Source: an uncultured Paenibacillaceae bacterium (GTDB taxonomy: Bacteria > Bacillota > Bacilli > Paenibacillales > DA-C8). Taken from it: a stretch of 54,519 bases of DNA. The position numbers and the translations under genes were made by a program. Location: NCBI GenBank assembly GCA_937957685.1, contig CALGAO010000078.1:1-54519 (forward strand), in the 5' to 3' direction. The notes under the pieces are model-generated. The model was given only the letters and a program-made list of their open reading frames with translations, did no database searches and was not told the origin of the DNA. Below are positions 1 through 7,610 of the stretch, one piece after another; positions within the stretch are counted from its first letter, which is position 1, and every line of letters begins with the position of its first letter.

Positions 1-272
1 GAGGTCTCCGATCCGACCAGGGCGATGTCGATATGGCCCGAGAGCAGGGCGGTCATCGTCCGGTCTCCGCCCGGTGTTGTGGTCAGCTCCACCTCCAAGC
101 CTTCATCTGCGAAATATCCCTTCGTCAGAGCCACATACTGTGGCGCATAGAAGATCGAGCGGGTTACTTCACCGATCGTCATCTTCTGTTTGCTGCCGCC
201 TGAACATCCCGCGAGCAGCGCCATCATGGATAGCAGGACCGCCAGTCCCATCATGAATATTCGCTTCTGCAT
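1..272 (-). CDS. ABC transporter substrate-binding lipoprotein, NMT1/SsuA-like (partial)
   Basis: The gene runs off the left edge, leaving about the first 90 codons. It starts with a lipoprotein signal peptide (MQKR, a hydrophobic core, lipobox LAGC with the Cys at residue 23). The mature part shows the pattern of periplasmic-type binding proteins for nitrate, sulfonate or thiamine precursors: a YAPQYVALTKGYFADEGL stretch, then an ALLSGHIDIALVG stretch. Such proteins sit on the outer membrane face and deliver a small ligand to a permease. The start at 272 is chosen because GGAGG lies 7 nt upstream; an in-frame ATG at 278 is only 1 nt from that GGAGG. The ligand cannot be told from this fragment, and the permease and ATPase genes would lie outside the window. 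Confidence 0.8.
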   Translation of the reverse strand, partial: MQKRIFMMGLAVLLSMMALLAGCSGGSKQKMTIGEVTRSIFYAPQYVALTKGYFADEGLEVELTTTPGGDRTMTALLSGHIDIALVGSET

Positions 273-375
273 CCCCATTCCTCCAGATTGAAATTGAAGA
301 TTGTGTAATATCCTATGCAGAAGCCCAGACATGTGCTATCAGGATGAGCGGGAAAACCGGACATCTTCGCGGGCC

Positions 376-427
376 AAAAACAAGGCTCCCCCTGTGACAG
401 ATCGTGAACTGTCACCAAGGGGAGCCT
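376..427 (-). terminator. Rho-independent terminator of the 449-2140 lipoprotein gene
   Basis: An inverted repeat with arms AGGCTCCCC and GGGGAGCCT, extended inward by CTGTGACAG / CTGTCAC, lies just after the stop codon. On the minus strand it is followed by TTGTTTTTGG. Confidence 0.75.
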
Positions 428-448
428 GATCGCCATGGAGGGTCCGGG

Positions 449-2140
449 CTAGTCCGTTACCCGATAGTAGGCGGTCCGCTGATTCGGAATCCAGCTCTCG
501 CGACCGTCGCTGGGCGACCATTCCACCCATGCAGCCGCGGATTCATTGTAGCCGTAGTACGTCGTGGTCATCCCTTCGCGATAGGCGAACAGATCACCGC
601 CGAACATGATGTAACCGGTCGCGTCGATCGGCGTCACCGGCTCGGGCTCGCCATTTCTCGGCCACCAGAACAGCTTGTCCGTGTCGCCGTCATCCGTGAC
701 CTCGGCCAGATAGGCGCCGGAGCTCGTCACACCGACCAATCTGCCGGGCGCACTCGCCTCCGTACCGCTTCCTGTGACGTACAAGGTGATGACCTGCCCA
801 TCCCGGCAGGTGGTCAGATAGTAACCATAGCCGTTCGTCGGCACGGCGATCGCCAGCGGCATGATCCCGTTCTCCGTTGACGGCCACAGATCGGATACGA
901 CCTGCGGTTCTTCGATGATCTCCATCGCCAGGTTATAGATCGTCATGCTGCCGCGGCCATAAGTCTGTCCATTCTGCAGGATGGACATCTGCGTCAACAC
1001 GAAGAGACGATTGTTCCTGCGGTCGACCTCATAAGCGATCACCTGCTGCTCATGATCGGCGATCAGTTCCTGCGAAGTTCCGGACTCAATATCATATGCC
1101 CAGAGACTATAGGATGCCAGATAGAGGAGCGTGTCGTTGTCCAACCAATCGATGGGAACGTACACCTCGTCATCCCGCACATGGACGGATCGCTCGAGGA
1201 TCATCGGCGATTGGCCTCTGCGCTCGATGACGATGCCGTAATAGGCGCCTCGCCCATCCTCATCTTCATGCAACTTCACGAGTCCAGCATACTTGCTGGC
1301 ATCAGGTGAGAAGATCAGAGCATCATAATAGGCGTCCCGCTTGCTCCAACCTGCAGTGCCGCCCGAGGCTGCGTCTAACCAAGATCTGGACGGCGTCTGA
1401 TGGATCACGAGAGAATGAAACTGCCTGTCCAGATAATTGCCGTCCCTGGAGCGGTACTCTGCAAGCGGCCATTCGAAGTTAGGCGAGCCCAGTTCAACTT
1501 TGAACTGTGTATCGCTTAACCATTCCGATCCAGGCAACTCAATCCGCTGCATCGGTTCAGTGAATCGGATGACGACGGAGCTTTCCTCATCCGATACGAA
1601 GAGATGGATGCGCCCATCGGATTCACCGGGAATCTGCAAGGAGAATGGAATGCGCAGATGGCTCGGATTGAGCGTGAAACGAAGGTGGGCATCCTTCCTG
1701 AGCAGCGTGATCTTCTCCAGATCGCCCAGTGTGAGTTCGGCTTCATCCGCGATATCGCGAATCTTCACCTCATAACTGCCAGGTTCTTCACCTGATGACA
1801 CCTCGTATTCAGCGCCGATCAGACGTATGTATCGCTTCAGATCCGCCATTTCGAGCATCGTACCCGGGTGCAGCTGCAGCTTCAGGATGACCTCTGGTTC
1901 ATGCACAGACCAAGTAACCGGCGCGTCCGGCAGCTCGTCCTCATAAGCAACAACTTGCTCCGAACTGCCATCGCCAGTCTGCCATAACTCCAGTTCTGCC
2001 ACCGCTTCGGATAACTTGATCCTCGTTTGCGAGGATGAGCCCCCTGGCGGTGTATCGACATTCCCAGGCTCCTCACTTCTGCATGCCGCTAGAAACACCA
2101 GCATGATGCATAAGTACACCGTAATTCTCCAGTATTTCAT
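449..2140 (-). CDS. Lipoprotein of unknown function with an Ig-like/beta-rich body
   Basis: A secreted lipoprotein of 563 residues. Start M at 2140 is preferred because AGGAGA lies 8 nt upstream; an in-frame ATG seven codons earlier has that Shine-Dalgarno inside its reading frame. The signal peptide ends in lipobox FLAAC (Cys 20), followed by a Ser/Gly/Pro-rich linker. An 'IRFTEPM' stretch in the first half resembles the core of Big_5-type Ig-like domains. The second half is rich in short beta-strand-like segments with spaced aromatic residues, possibly a propeller-like fold. I do not recognise an enzyme family. It is monocistronic, with its own promoter-like sequence and terminator, and lies divergent to the ykuK-like gene. 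Confidence 0.75.
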   Translation of the reverse strand: MKYWRITVYLCIMLVFLAACRSEEPGNVDTPPGGSSSQTRIKLSEAVAELELWQTGDGSSEQVVAYEDELPDAPVTWSVHEPEVILKLQLHPGTMLEMADLKRYIRLIGAEYEVSSGEEPGSYEVKIRDIADEAELTLGDLEKITLLRKDAHLRFTLNPSHLRIPFSLQIPGESDGRIHLFVSDEESSVVIRFTEPMQRIELPGSEWLSDTQFKVELGSPNFEWPLAEYRSRDGNYLDRQFHSLVIHQTPSRSWLDAASGGTAGWSKRDAYYDALIFSPDASKYAGLVKLHEDEDGRGAYYGIVIERRGQSPMILERSVHVRDDEVYVPIDWLDNDTLLYLASYSLWAYDIESGTSQELIADHEQQVIAYEVDRRNNRLFVLTQMSILQNGQTYGRGSMTIYNLAMEIIEEPQVVSDLWPSTENGIMPLAIAVPTNGYGYYLTTCRDGQVITLYVTGSGTEASAPGRLVGVTSSGAYLAEVTDDGDTDKLFWWPRNGEPEPVTPIDATGYIMFGGDLFAYREGMTTTYYGYNESAAAWVEWSPSDGRESWIPNQRTAYYRVTD

Positions 2141-2214
2141 TGGAATTCTCTCCTGCCTCATATCATTGGCATTCGGTACTGTATCTATGTCTAGCGTTAC
2201 CAGAATGGCTTATT

Positions 2215-2242
2215 TGTATATATTGACGTGACATAACCGCAA
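2215..2242 (-). promoter_or_regulatory. Putative sigma-A promoter of the 449-2140 gene
   Basis: On the minus strand TTGCGG, a 16-nt spacer and TATACA are positioned about 75 nt before the start codon at 2140. Identified by eye only. Confidence 0.4.
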
Positions 2243-2294
2243 TCGGTTTCAGATATATGTAACTGTTGGAAAGAAGATTTACATGATTCGATGA

Positions 2295-2322
2295 TTTCCA
2301 GCGCCCGATTTCGGAGTATACT
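2295..2322 (+). promoter_or_regulatory. Putative sigma-A promoter of the ykuK-like gene
   Basis: TTTCCA, a 16-nt spacer and TATACT precede the GGAGG and the ATG at 2366. Confidence 0.4.
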
Positions 2323-2365
2323 ATACACAAAAGAAAGATTCCGGTTCATGCGAGGAGGGATCCTC

Positions 2366-2839
2366 ATGCAATTGTTCAGTCCCACTTACGGTTCGTTGAC
2401 CGAACAGGCGGTTGTTGAGCAGATCAGCCGCTTCGTCAGACAGGATCCGCACGCTGACTACAAGCTGGTCATCGGCACGGATTCGCACACGACGCATCAA
2501 AGCTCCACCTTCGTGACCGCCGTGATCGTGCACCGCATCGGGCGCGGAGCCAGATTCTACTTCCGCCGCTTGCGCTCCAGGCCGATGCACGACCTCCGTT
2601 CACGCATCTACAAGGAAACGGAGCTGAGCCTCGATCTGGTGGGCCAGCTGATGAGAGTCGGTCTGGATGAACTGTGCGCGGAATGGCCGCTGGAGATTCA
2701 CGTCGACATCGGCAGACATGGCGAGACCAAGGCGCTCATCCAGGAAATCACCGGCTGGATCACGTCTGTCGGCTATATCGTGCGCATCAAACCGGATTCT
2801 TTCGGCGCCAGCGCCGTTGCGGATCGGTTCACCAGCTGA
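2366..2839 (+). CDS. ykuK: YkuK-family (DUF458) RNase H-like protein
   Basis: A 157-residue cytoplasmic protein matching the YkuK/DUF458 family, which adopts an RNase H-like fold and is predicted to act on nucleic acid; its biological role is poorly defined. Visible family features are an early acidic motif in 'VIGTDSHT' (about residues 36-43), a central 'ADY..VIGTDS..' strand pattern, and a later acidic strand 'IHVDIGRHGETKALI' before a C-terminal 'IRIKPDSFGAS'. The ATG at 2366 is chosen over an upstream in-frame ATG because GAGGAGGG lies 7-8 nt before it. Its stop codon lies only 2 nt from that of the convergent zinc-ribbon gene. Confidence 0.85.
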   Translation: MQLFSPTYGSLTEQAVVEQISRFVRQDPHADYKLVIGTDSHTTHQSSTFVTAVIVHRIGRGARFYFRRLRSRPMHDLRSRIYKETELSLDLVGQLMRVGLDELCAEWPLEIHVDIGRHGETKALIQEITGWITSVGYIVRIKPDSFGASAVADRFTS

Positions 2840-2841
2840 GC

Positions 2842-3138
2842 TTAATCGAACAGGTCCTCGAAGATATCGAATACTCTTCGCTTCTTGTGTTTCTTGCCAT
2901 ATTTCCGATCATCATCACGATATTCCCGATATGGCCGATGCTCCTCGTATGCCTGTTTGCTCTCGTATCCTTCCCCGATCTCCGGATATTCTCGCCGATA
3001 TGCGCGCTCGCCCTCCAGCAATTTCTCCAGTTCTCCGCGGTCCAGCCATACCCCCTTGCAGCTGGGGCAGATATCGATCATCACGCCTTCCTTCTCAACC
3101 TCACGCATCCGCACTTGATCACATACCGGACATAACAT
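2842..3138 (-). CDS. TFIIB-type zinc-ribbon protein
   Basis: A small protein of 98 residues. The N-terminus carries a zf-TFIIB ribbon: CPVC, then about 20 residues later CPSCKGVWLDRGELEKLL, the hallmark 'CPxC...GVWLDxGELE' pattern. The four Cys should bind one zinc ion. The C-terminal half is highly charged (Arg/Tyr/Asp/Glu/Lys-rich, e.g. KKHKKRR) and ends in FDIFEDLFD, likely disordered with a short amphipathic end. Three consecutive ATG codons follow GGAGG; the third (3138) gives the best 7-nt spacing. The function is unknown; such proteins are common single genes in Bacillota. Confidence 0.8.
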   Translation of the reverse strand: MLCPVCDQVRMREVEKEGVMIDICPSCKGVWLDRGELEKLLEGERAYRREYPEIGEGYESKQAYEEHRPYREYRDDDRKYGKKHKKRRVFDIFEDLFD

Positions 3139-3547
3139 CATCATACCTCCTCTTCTGAATCAGACTGCATCTACTGGCACACATCGCCATCCAAGATCAT
3201 GGTCGCCAATCACAAGAGATCCTATGCGCATGCACCATCTGTCGACTCCATATGGGTTCATTTACCTGATCAAGTTCATTATAGAGCAGACATATCCCAT
3301 ATGCTATATTTCCAGTTGGATGAGCCCTTTACTCATGTAATACGTCATCCCATGCTGCCTGGTCTCGTCTTCGCGTACAGAACCAGATGTTCAACATCTC
3401 CTGTCAGGATAGAGGATGTTCACCCGACTGCCGCTGACTATAGAAAAGCTGGACAGAAACCTCAGCGGGTTCTGCCCAGCTTGCATGCAGATGATCATTA
3501 TCGTTGGATCATTCCCATTTATGATTGTGGCAACATCCTGTCAGCCA
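3139..3547. other. Intergenic stretch without a recognisable gene
   Basis: About 400 nt between the zinc-ribbon gene and opuAC. Apart from the opuAC terminator near its right end I see no coding sequence with a ribosome-binding site and no structured RNA I can name. Confidence 0.6.
3442..3482 (-). terminator. Terminator of the opuA operon
   Basis: Arms AAGCTGGaCAGAAACC and GGGTTCTGcCCAGCTT form a long hairpin. On the minus strand the distal arm runs into CTTTTC. It lies about 65 nt past the opuAC stop codon. Confidence 0.75.
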
Positions 3548-4432
3548 TTATTCCAACCAAGCATTTACCTTGTCGGCGTTCTGTTCGACCCATTCCTTGG
3601 CTGCTTCTTCCGGCTCTGCTCCGTTCTGGATGGCGATCATCACTTCAGCCATCTCATCCGGCGTCCAGTAGAATTTATCGAGGAACGCATACGCGTCCGG
3701 CATGTCTTCCTGCAAGCCTTGGCGGACGATCGTATGGATCTGTTCAGCGTCGCCGAACACCTTCTTAGGATCTTCCAGATACTTCAGATCCATCGCTGCG
3801 AATTTCCAATGCGGCGTCCAGCCGGTGACCACGACCGCTTTGCCAGCTGCATAATCATCCTGCAGCACTTGCGCCATCGCTTGCGAAGAGCTGGATACCA
3901 GCTTCATATCGAGCCCATATTCCTCGATCGCTCTCTCCGTTGCCTGCATGACACCGGCACCTGCTTCTATACCGATGATCTCCCCTTGAAACAGCGCCGC
4001 CACATCCGGGTCCGCCAGATCCTCGATCGATGTCGCTTCGACATAGGTTGGCACAACCAGGCCGATCGCAGCACCTTCCAGATTCGGACCAAGATCGACG
4101 AAGCTATCCTTCAGCTCTTCATAGTAATTGCCGTGTGTACCCGGCAACCAAGCCGCTACCATCGCATCGGCGCTGCCATCCGCAATGCCTTGCCACATCG
4201 GTCCGTTATCGACTTGCAGCATATTGACCTTGTAACCCAGACGATCCTCCAGCACCGTCTTCACGACATTCGTGCTGGCAATCTCCGAATCCCAAGCGAC
4301 ATAGACAAGTGTAATCTCCTTGTCTGCGCTTTGTCCATCGGTGCCTGCTGCACCCCCGTTGCCGCTGCAAGCGGCGAGCACCATCGAACATCCAAGCACC
4401 AAACTTACTAGCCATAAAGTCATTTTCTTCAT
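3548..4432 (-). CDS. opuAC: Glycine betaine ABC transporter substrate-binding lipoprotein OpuAC
   Basis: The extracellular binding component of an OpuA-type osmoprotectant importer, 294 residues. A signal peptide ends in lipobox LAAC (Cys 22). The mature domain is the OpuAC fold: 'VYVAWDSEIASTNVVKTVLEDRLGYKV' near the start, 'WQGIADGSADAMVAAWLPGTHGNYY' with the family WLPxTH motif, and a C-terminal 'FYWTPDEMAEVM'. Aromatic residues of these motifs normally form the cage for the trimethylammonium group. The start codon overlaps the opuAB stop by one nucleotide (TAATG), implying translational coupling. It is the last gene of the operon; the ligand could be glycine betaine, proline betaine or choline. 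Confidence 0.93.
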   Translation of the reverse strand: MKKMTLWLVSLVLGCSMVLAACSGNGGAAGTDGQSADKEITLVYVAWDSEIASTNVVKTVLEDRLGYKVNMLQVDNGPMWQGIADGSADAMVAAWLPGTHGNYYEELKDSFVDLGPNLEGAAIGLVVPTYVEATSIEDLADPDVAALFQGEIIGIEAGAGVMQATERAIEEYGLDMKLVSSSSQAMAQVLQDDYAAGKAVVVTGWTPHWKFAAMDLKYLEDPKKVFGDAEQIHTIVRQGLQEDMPDAYAFLDKFYWTPDEMAEVMIAIQNGAEPEEAAKEWVEQNADKVNAWLE

Positions 4433-5271
4433 TACCCTACTCTCCCTTTCCTATTCATGACATTCTGAGTGATACGGTCCAGGATGACCGCGAGGATCAC
4501 CACCGCCAGACCGGCTTCGAAGCCTTGCCCGATCTGCAATCTCTGTACCGCGGTAAGCACCTTGTCCCCCAGCCCTTGTGCGCCGATCATCGATGCGATC
4601 ACCACCATGGACAAGCTGAGCATGATCGTCTGGTTGATCCCAGCCATGATCGTTGGCACAGCCAGCGGCAGCTCCAGCTTGATTAATTTCTGCAGAGGTG
4701 TGGAGCCAAATGCTTCCGCCGCCTCGACCAGATCACGCGGCACCTGGCGAATGCCCAGATTCGTCAAACGAATCGTCGGCGGGATCGCGAAGATGACCGC
4801 AGAGATGACGCCGGGCACTGCTCCCAGACGGAAGAACATCACTGCCGGCAACAAGTAGACAAATGCAGGCATCGTCTGCATAAAGTCCAAAACCGGTGTG
4901 ACTACCGCCTGTACCTTCTTGCTGCCTGCGCACGCGATGCCCAGCGGAATGCCCAACACAATCGAGATCAGAGCCGATGTCAGCACCAGGGACAGCGTCT
5001 GCATCGTCGCCTCCCAGAAGCCAAGATTCCAGATCAAGAGCAGCCCGATCAACGTAAACAGCGAGATCGTCCAGCGCGACAACCAGAAGGCGAGAGCAGT
5101 GAACAATAGGATCATGACGGGAGCCGGTGCCAACTCAAACACCCACTCGAACGTTCCGATGATGCTGCTGATTACCTTGCTGATGACGGTGAACAATGGC
5201 GCCATGTGGACCTTGAGCCAATTGACGAGCACATCGATCCAGTCAGCCAGCGGAAGCTTCGGTATCGTCAT
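4432..5271 (-). CDS. opuAB: Glycine betaine ABC transporter permease OpuAB
   Basis: The membrane-spanning subunit, 279 residues, with about six to eight hydrophobic segments. The binding-protein-dependent transport EAA loop is visible as 'RQVPRDLVEAAEAFGSTPLQKLIKLELPLAVPTIMAGI'. The N-terminal 'LPLADWIDVLVNWL' and 'APVMILLFTALAFWLSRW' are typical of ProW/OpuAB proteins. Its start overlaps the opuAA stop by four nucleotides (ATGA) and its stop overlaps the opuAC start, so all three subunits are translated from one message. It is intact and of usual family length. Confidence 0.93.
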   Translation of the reverse strand: MTIPKLPLADWIDVLVNWLKVHMAPLFTVISKVISSIIGTFEWVFELAPAPVMILLFTALAFWLSRWTISLFTLIGLLLIWNLGFWEATMQTLSLVLTSALISIVLGIPLGIACAGSKKVQAVVTPVLDFMQTMPAFVYLLPAVMFFRLGAVPGVISAVIFAIPPTIRLTNLGIRQVPRDLVEAAEAFGSTPLQKLIKLELPLAVPTIMAGINQTIMLSLSMVVIASMIGAQGLGDKVLTAVQRLQIGQGFEAGLAVVILAVILDRITQNVMNRKGRVG

Positions 5272-6467
5272 CGCTGCTCACTTCCTTCCGTGTCGCTTAC
5301 GCCAGCCAGCGCAGCAAGCACTGCACCGCGCACCACGATGCCGAGCAATCTGCCCTGCTTATCGGTAACGGCAACCGGCACCCGCGTCTGGCTGACGAGA
5401 TCAAACATCTCGTTGAGTCGGGTATCTGGAGAGACAACCGGCACCTCCTGGATGACGATCTCCGACATCTTCTTGCCGGTTCTCACTGCATCTGAAGCGT
5501 CCTCTGCTGTCACGGCGCCAAGCAGCTTGCGGCTCTCATCGACGAGATAGATATTCGAGATGCCATTCTCCCGCATGAACTGCAAGGCTACCCTAGGTCC
5601 GCGATCAGGCGTCATCGTGACCGGACGTTTCATGACGTGCGAGGCAGTAAGCACCTTGGACAGATCGACATCCTCTACGAACCGCTCTACGTAATCGTTA
5701 GCTGGATTGGTCAGGATCTCCTCAGGCGTACCGATCTGCACGATCGAACCATCCTTCATGAGCGCGATGCGATCACCGAGTCGCAGCGCCTCATCAAGGT
5801 CATGGGTGATGAATACAATGGTCTTCTTCATGCGCGCCTGAAGCTCCAGAAGTTCGTCCTGCATATCCTTGCGGATCAGCGGATCGAGGGCGCTGAACGC
5901 CTCATCCATGAGCAAGATGTCCGGATCGTTCGCCAGACCTCTCGCCAGGCCTACCCGTTGCTGCATCCCGCCGCTGAGCTGATCAGGACGATGGTCCTCC
6001 CAACCTTTAAGGCCTACTAACTGAAGCGCGTTCATCGCCTTCTCCCGTCTCGCTTTCTTGTCCACACCTTGAATCTCTAGACCGTACTCGACATTCTCCA
6101 GTACGGTGCGATGCGGGAATAGCGCGAACTTCTGAAACACCATGCTGATCGTCTTGCGCCTTACCTGCCGCAGCTCTTCCCGTCCCATCCGGACGATATC
6201 CTGACCTGCGATCAGCACTTGTCCTGCGGTAGGCTCGATGAGCCGGTTCAGCAGACGCACGAGGGTCGACTTGCCGCTTCCGGACAACCCCATGATGACG
6301 AAGATCTCACCTTGTTCGATTGCAAACGATACCTGATTGACACCTACAGTCAGCTTTAACTCTTTAGCTATTTTCTCTTTCGTCCATTTTTGCTCCAGAT
6401 AGGGCAGAGCCCTCTTCGGATCATGGCCGAAAATTTTGGTCAATCGATTGACCTCTATGATAGGCAT
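5268..6467 (-). CDS. opuAA: Glycine betaine ABC transporter ATP-binding protein OpuAA with CBS domains
   Basis: The ATPase that powers the importer, 399 residues. In order: an OpuAA/ProV N-terminal extension, Walker A 'GLSGSGKST' (near residue 60), Q-loop 'MVFQKFALFPHRTV', signature 'LSGGMQQRVGLARG', Walker B 'ILLMDEAFSALD', H-loop 'FITHD', and two C-terminal CBS modules ('VMKRPVTMTPDRGPRVALQFMREN...' and 'IQEVPVVSPDTRLNEMFDLVSQTRVPVAVTD'). In OpuA systems the CBS pair senses ionic strength or c-di-AMP and gates transport. It is the first gene of the operon, divergent from the GbsR-type regulator. Confidence 0.95.
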   Translation of the reverse strand: MPIIEVNRLTKIFGHDPKRALPYLEQKWTKEKIAKELKLTVGVNQVSFAIEQGEIFVIMGLSGSGKSTLVRLLNRLIEPTAGQVLIAGQDIVRMGREELRQVRRKTISMVFQKFALFPHRTVLENVEYGLEIQGVDKKARREKAMNALQLVGLKGWEDHRPDQLSGGMQQRVGLARGLANDPDILLMDEAFSALDPLIRKDMQDELLELQARMKKTIVFITHDLDEALRLGDRIALMKDGSIVQIGTPEEILTNPANDYVERFVEDVDLSKVLTASHVMKRPVTMTPDRGPRVALQFMRENGISNIYLVDESRKLLGAVTAEDASDAVRTGKKMSEIVIQEVPVVSPDTRLNEMFDLVSQTRVPVAVTDKQGRLLGIVVRGAVLAALAGVSDTEGSEQR

Positions 6468-6621
6468 TCCTTCGCCCCCTCTCCTCTCCTATCTCAAAAA
6501 ACTTCATCAAATAAGTGCTCATGCGGCATCTCGACCTTGAGATGCTGCGATGTGAATCTCGCTCCGTGTCACAACTTCCACTATCATTGTGCCTTAATCT
6601 CTATATCATGTTCAACCTTTG

Positions 6622-6669
6622 TATACTTTGATAATTGTACGTAAAGTTTATAATTTATAGACTTATAAT
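6622..6669. promoter_or_regulatory. AT-rich divergent control region with inverted repeat between opuAA and the GbsR-type gene
   Basis: Between two divergent genes, ACTTT (6625-6629) and AAAGT (6643-6647) form an inverted repeat within a longer ATA/TAT-flanked palindrome. TATAAT sequences at 6649-6654 and 6664-6669 could serve as -10 elements for the rightward gene. This is a reasonable place for GbsR-type binding, since that family represses adjacent osmoprotectant genes, but the assignment is by position only. The rest of 6468-6813 holds nothing else I can name. Confidence 0.35.
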
Positions 6670-6813
6670 ACTGAATACTCCCGATTTCGCCCATATCCTG
6701 CCTAGTTATCCCCTTTACTTTCACACAATTGTTCTCTACAATGGGGGTTGTATCGAGCGCATCGGTCTACCGTTCTTGAATGGGAATCCACAGATGAGAG
6801 GAGGTTATGCCCC

Positions 6814-7392
6814 ATGGTTCAGGACGACAAACCTGTATTGCCCGAAGATCTGCAGAAGCGCATCGACAAATCACGGCAGAGAGTGATCGAATCAATCGGG
6901 AAGAATATGGATCTATATGGGGTGACTCTGTCTGTTGGATACATGTATGGCCATATGTTCTTCCGGGATACGCCTGTGACCTTGGATGAGATGGCTTCCA
7001 TCATGGGTCTGAGCAAGACGAGTGTCAGCACTGGCATGCGTACGCTGCAAGACCTGAAGATGATCAACAAGGTATGGGGAAGAGGTTCGCGGAAGGATCT
7101 GTATGAGGTCGAGCAAGATTGGTATCAAACGTTCATAGACTTTTTCTCGATCCGATGGCGCAAGTCCGTCGAGATGAATCGCCACGCCTTGGAGCGATCG
7201 CTCAAAGAGATGAGGATGATCCTCGGGGAATGTGCAGATAACGAACCGGTTGTCAGGATGTTGCAAGCAGATATTGAGAAGATCGAGAACGCGATTCGCT
7301 ACTACGAATGGTTGAATCGACTCATCGACACCCTCGAATCCGGCAAAATATTCGAATTAGTACCGGTTGATCCAAACGACAAGGCCCAATAA
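6814..7392 (+). CDS. GbsR/OpcR/OpuAR-type (MarR-like) transcriptional regulator
   Basis: A 192-residue winged-helix regulator of the GbsR family, which controls choline/glycine betaine genes in Bacillus. It matches the family throughout: N-terminal 'RVIESIGKNMDLYGVTLSVGYMYGHMFF', helix-turn-helix region 'VTLDEMASIMGLSKTSVSTGMRTLQDLKMINKVWGRGSRKDLYE', and a C-terminal helical region 'IEKIENAIRYYEWLNRLIDTLESG'. The aromatic residues in the linker (WYQTFIDFF) are where choline-type ligands are thought to bind. The ATG at 6814 follows AGGAGG by 9 nt; an upstream ATG in the same frame has no Shine-Dalgarno. Its divergence from opuAA implies it controls that operon. Confidence 0.88.
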   Translation: MVQDDKPVLPEDLQKRIDKSRQRVIESIGKNMDLYGVTLSVGYMYGHMFFRDTPVTLDEMASIMGLSKTSVSTGMRTLQDLKMINKVWGRGSRKDLYEVEQDWYQTFIDFFSIRWRKSVEMNRHALERSLKEMRMILGECADNEPVVRMLQADIEKIENAIRYYEWLNRLIDTLESGKIFELVPVDPNDKAQ

Positions 7393-7450
7393 AGAAATAC
7401 TTGGCTGGCGCCAAGTCCTTTAGGACGCAGGTGGCAGCTTAGTATTTCTT
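7392..7450. terminator. Long hairpin directly after the GbsR-type gene
   Basis: AAGAAATACT and AGTATTTCTT are perfectly complementary and enclose smaller stems (CTTGGC/GCCAAG and GTCC-TTTA-GGAC). It begins at the stop codon. There is no clear T-tract, so it may act in 3'-end protection rather than as a terminator. Confidence 0.4.
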
Positions 7451-7502
7451 ATGTCTTACGAGAATGTATGGGAAGTTATACTTTCTATAAGACTAAGCAA
7501 AC

Positions 7503-7565
7503 GGCCCGCTCACTCACAAGTCCGCTGGTTATCCCAGAGATCTTGGAGAGAGCGGGCCTTTTATA
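7503..7565 (+). terminator. Terminator between convergent regulator and alpha-glucuronidase genes
   Basis: Arms GGCCCGCTC and GAGCGGGCC enclose a 38-nt loop; the distal arm runs into TTTTAT on the plus strand. Confidence 0.6.
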
Positions 7566-7610
7566 TGAAGACATTCAAGATCATCATATACATGAACACG
7601 ATCAAGCCTC

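Noticed and set aside
7392..7565. T-box or metabolite riboswitch
   Set aside because: It lies at a gene's 3' end between convergent genes and contains none of the conserved motifs I know for T-box, SAM, TPP, purine or c-di-AMP elements.
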